NCBI GenBank assembly: GCA_963921825.1 | Contig: OY997593.1 | Coordinates: forward strand, 54,792,039 to 54,856,038 | Length of the DNA: 64,000 nt | From: Erodium maritimum | Lineage: Eukaryota; Streptophyta; Magnoliopsida; Geraniales; Geraniaceae | Direction of reading: 5' to 3' | Shown: positions 60,691 to 64,000 of the stretch, piece by piece | Layout of the letters: each line of letters begins with the position of its first letter | Numbering within the stretch: the stretch's first letter is position 1 | Made by a program: the position numbers and the translations under genes | The notes under the pieces: generated by a model | What the model was told of the DNA's origin: nothing | The model's database searches: none | What the model saw: the letters and a program-made list of their open reading frames with translations, nothing else

Positions 60691-61817
60691 TTTTGAGCGA
60701 AAGGTGTAATATTATTGATTCAAACTGATTACAATATTGTGCGTCGAGGAACATGTTCTCCGACCACGAGTAGAAGGTCAGAATAGGTGAACAATGGTTC
60801 TCTGATTCTTTTAGTACCATAACCGACGCAAGCGGTATTGTGATGCCTTATGGGCCACGACAGAACACAGAGAGGGGGAATGGGATACCGGAGATCCTGA
60901 GGGACCTCGAATGTAATGGTGAAGGGGGGAGGCAACACATCGTACAGGGACCCCTCCCAGAGCCAGTCCCTGATGCACGACGTACCACTCATTCCTCATG
61001 CCGGGGCTGTTTCCCCGCAATAAACTGATCCTCCCGAGGGACCCCAACCGGCCCTTTGAGTGCTCCAGTTCCATCTCCAGACCTGCGCCCTCCACCTAGT
61101 ATCGGATCATAGTGGGTGGGAGCCGGAACCCTAACAGTTGCGCCGCCCGGGGGAGGAGGGGCCAGAGCAAGGTCTTGGCAAACCCTAAAAACCGCACCGC
61201 CCTGGGGATGAGGGACCAGAACAAAGTCTTGGCCTAACGGGTGGGTCGGCGGAATATGGTTTGGAGGGGGAAAGCCTAGGAGGACGTTGCGTGAGAAGGA
61301 GGTAACTGAGGGACGTCGCAAGGGCCGCCCTCGTCTCGGCTTCGAGGCCGAGGATGGAGCAGTTGCTCCCATGGAGAAGGAGGCCACGTCCTCCGATGCT
61401 CCCAGGCCAGGGAGTGGGAGGACCGGCAGCACCGACATAGAGGAAGACCACGCCAGAACCGAGGATTTGGCTTTTCTCCGTCGATGACTCCTATCCCCAG
61501 CACCGGGAACGACCTGCTAGGGACATGACGATAGCAGAGGGGCATCACCGGCTGGGGCATCGACAGTAACGACCGGAGAAACCACGGCAGAGGACAAATC
61601 GGCGGTGGGGGCAAGAGAGAACACCATAGCTAGGGCGGCTAGGGTTAAGAGAAAGCTCTCAAGAGGCGAGAGAGAATGTTTGGTCGAGATTGATCATGTA
61701 CTTTGTAAAATAAGAATAGTTTTTAATAAATTTCACTATATTAATACGTCTGAAGTTAAGCACATGTAAAGTAAAGGGCAGGGATTGGGCTGTCGTGGCA
61801 AATAACAAAGTCGTCGT
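60691..61817 (-). mobile_element. Internally deleted LINE ORF1 copy with 14-bp TSD
   Basis: The perfect 14-bp repeat gtgttcattttgtt lies at 60677-60690 and 61818-61831. On the minus strand an ORF1-like start (61621 onwards; KPRRGRPLRRPSVTSFSR at about 61338-61290) runs into proline-rich repeats (FVLVPHPQGGAVFRVCQDLA) and then the usual ORF1 end VPREDQFIAGKQPRHEE, skipping DUF4283 and the knuckle. The tail has the hairpin ACCG-CTTGCGT-CGGT (60822-60836, minus sense) and a short A-run. It is a short, internally deleted derivative that was itself retroposed. Confidence 0.8.
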
Positions 61818-61831
61818 GTGTTCATTTTGTT

Positions 61832-62010
61832 AAACAAAAGAACCGAGGGAAAATTTTCTCTACTTACATACGAGGTGGTAAAAAACGTCAGGAGTTAGTC
61901 AGACAATAAAGACTAATAGGGATGTAAGCGGATTATTTTTAATTATTAATAAATATATATTAAACGTGTATAATCAAACATTCAAAATAAACTATTATTT
62001 TCATAAATCT
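61832..62010. other. AT-rich spacer
   Basis: Short AT-rich DNA between two retroelement copies, with no feature. Confidence 0.5.
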
Positions 62011-62019
62011 GTTAGATAT

Positions 62020-63451
62020 TTTTTTTGGCAGGTAAACGATTTGATATTATAAAAATAAACCGATGGATGACAGATAAACCACCAAACACCACATTAAAAA
62101 TACTGAAAGTGAAAAGCTAATAGACATAAATCGAAACATAAAGAAAACTAGTTCTTCGCACGGAACCGCTTCGCTGATACGTTCAGAAAGGGGTACCGCG
62201 GTAGCGTCGGAAGACACCAATACAGCAAATTTGGACTGTAAGCTAGGGTAGAGCGGACCCATTTCCGGAGAGGTACAGTGGTGGACAAGATACTCCCCAA
62301 GATACCAATGTGCGTCTTCGTCCCTTGAATGATAAGAGTAGGGCTCCAAAACGCGGGATTGATGGCCTCCGAGAAGGTAGGGAAATGCTTAACCAGTTCT
62401 TGGTGGAACATCTGCCACCTTACGTCTATTGGGCTATGAACCTGGTCGACCCCCCACTGGACCATGAAGTTCTCATTGATCGAGGAAAGGGTGTGTTCCG
62501 CCCCTTGCCGATTGAACTGTCTGTCTATTGGACCCTACCAGTCCCTCTGAGTCAGTGCTCAGAATTCGCATCGGATAAGAAATCAGTTGAGCCCTTACAA
62601 TAGATAGGTACAATCTGTCGTCGATCGAGAACAATGTCCCTACGGTACATGTCCACTCTACAGGCAAATGAACAACAGTTGTGGACCAAAGCACCGACCG
62701 ACTACTCCCGCTGCCTCCACACTGTCCCCCGCCCCTATTATCGTCGTTGTCTTGCCCGCCTGAGATCTCCCCTGTGTAAACACGACCAACGACGTCCCGA
62801 TGTTTTGTAGCACCCATCACCATCGATGACCGTACACCCGAACACCTCCTCATCCCAACACACGCCGAGCCTGGAGCCGTCTTGACAAAATTCACCGGAG
62901 AAATCACCCATCGACCCCCGCAGCCGCAATGTCCCTCCGCCCCCGAGTACGAGACCGGATCCAAACCACAGTTCCCCCACCCACCTACATTGATCCCCCG
63001 CGCTACCGAGATCCAGCAATCCCCGATCAAAGAGATCCTCGACCTCGGGATCACGATTGAAAGCTCACCCGATCTCAGCTCTCCCCCAGCCGAGTAGACC
63101 TGAACCGCCATGGCCAACCTCGGAGCAACCTCGCCATTATCCGTGTTGTCTCCAAACATCGTCGTACCCTCACCTCCATTGACACGGTGAAAAAATCGGT
63201 GCAAACACCTCCATGGGAGATCCAATCCCCTTTCCTTCGTATACGCACACACATATCGCCGTATTGGACCTGTAAAATGCTCCTACACCAGCATGCGATC
63301 AAAGACCAAACACATATTTGCAGAACACCCCTGCCTCTACACGATATTAGAGTCCAGAACCAAGTTTCATTCATGACGAACATAGAAACTTGCTATGGTT
63401 GAGACCAAACCTTAGCCGCCGCCAAGAAAAACTTTTTATCAGTCGACTTCC
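62020..63451 (-). mobile_element. Non-autonomous retroelement, family B copy 3
   Basis: Matches family B copy 1 in its 3' two thirds. The minus-strand end is 'gtttacctgcc' plus eight A (T-run 62020-62027). A 9-bp flank, gttagatat, lies at 62011-62019 and 63452-63460. The longest frame (63252-62473, 259 aa, minus) has no recognisable domain and is not open in the other copies. It may be a chance frame or a remnant of a unique protein. Confidence 0.7.
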
Positions 63452-63460
63452 GTTAGATAT

Positions 63461-64000
63461 ATTTAAAAAAAAAAAAAGAGAAGTCTGCTAACTATATTAT
63501 ATAATTTTTTTGAGGATGACTATATTATATAATTAATAAATATAGATATTATTTACTATATATCCTTTTAAAAAATAATATATGTATTATAGGTCCGACA
63601 ACAATTCTCACATGTTATGTGTTGTGTTTGATCATCACAAATTCAAAATAATATTATCTTTTCTTTCCTTTTTAGTTGGTGTGTTTTAGAAAATAATTAA
63701 CAAATATTTCTTTTCCCAAGACTAAACAATTAATGATAATTTACCTTCAAGACCAATTAATTTTTTTGACGGGAACGTGAATTGTATTAACTCAAATAGT
63801 TCAAAAGAACTCGCACAAATTTTTACTCTGTTAGGGTTTGCATCTTCGATGAGGACAAAATTAGGTTTTCATCCCCTATCTGTCGCGTTTCATCCCGGCG
63901 TTGCTTCCCCCTCTTCCGGTGTAGGTTCGGTCTCTCCTCTCCTCCGCCAGGGCGATCTCTCTATTCCTATGCTTTATCTGCTGTTGTTCGACATGGGTTA
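63461..64000. other. AT-rich DNA, then the start of another retroelement leader
   Basis: AT-rich to about 63765, then a short A/T boundary and, from about 63830, a TC-rich leader with 'gttagggtttgcatcttcg' and 'ggtctctcctctcctccgcc' that resembles the leader of the 22349-24043 element. It runs off the window. Confidence 0.4.

Noticed and set aside
62473-63252. 259-aa minus-strand frame as a host gene
   Set aside because: It lies wholly inside family B copy 3; the corresponding region of copy 1 is not open, and no domain is visible.

Overview
The window is plant nuclear DNA, most likely from a eudicot. Three spliced, plant-type housekeeping genes sit in a dense bed of mobile-element wreckage. 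No prokaryotic operons, CRISPR arrays, rRNA genes or convincing tRNA genes were seen. I cannot name the species from sequence alone.

Three host genes can be assembled exon by exon with GT/AG junctions and no internal stops. A squalene epoxidase lies at 29645-34059 (+, 8 exons, 522 aa). A CGR2/CGR3-type Golgi pectin methyltransferase lies at 49171-53298 (+, 6 exons, 260 aa). A branched-chain amino acid aminotransferase lies at 57073-59676 (-, 9 exons, 385 aa) with a likely mitochondrial presequence. They belong to unrelated pathways (sterol/triterpene synthesis, pectin methylation, branched-chain amino acid metabolism) and share no visible regulation.

From 1 to 29 kb the sequence is almost entirely retroelements. 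Most are LINE-like copies that carry only a degenerate ORF1 (DUF4283-like region, CCHC knuckle, or an RRM type), followed directly by a 3' tail and poly(A). A long solo LTR (3151-6454) splits one copy, and a hAT-like MITE splits the RRM copy. Two further families (about 1.3-1.4 kb and about 1.7 kb) have good target-site duplications but no recognisable protein. A small solo LTR and a MITE lie at 24.4-25.9 kb.

From 34 to 49 kb, after squalene epoxidase, come a decayed PIF/Harbinger transposase, a tRNA-like SINE, and a broken Tekay/Del-like Gypsy element on the minus strand (gag, protease, start of RT, initiator-Met PBS, LTRs of about 3 kb). One of its relatives' LTRs contains a promoter-plus-first-coding-segment fragment of cytosolic serine hydroxymethyltransferase. 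From 49 to 64 kb are the other two genes, each with a transposon in an intron bounded by clear target-site duplications, two TIR elements with internal minisatellites, and more LINE-like copies.

The most unusual signals are a fixed-length hairpin, ACCG-N7-CGGT, in six LINE tails; LTRs that share ends but carry different tandem arrays and GC-rich inserts, including the SHMT piece; and TIR elements built around related minisatellites.
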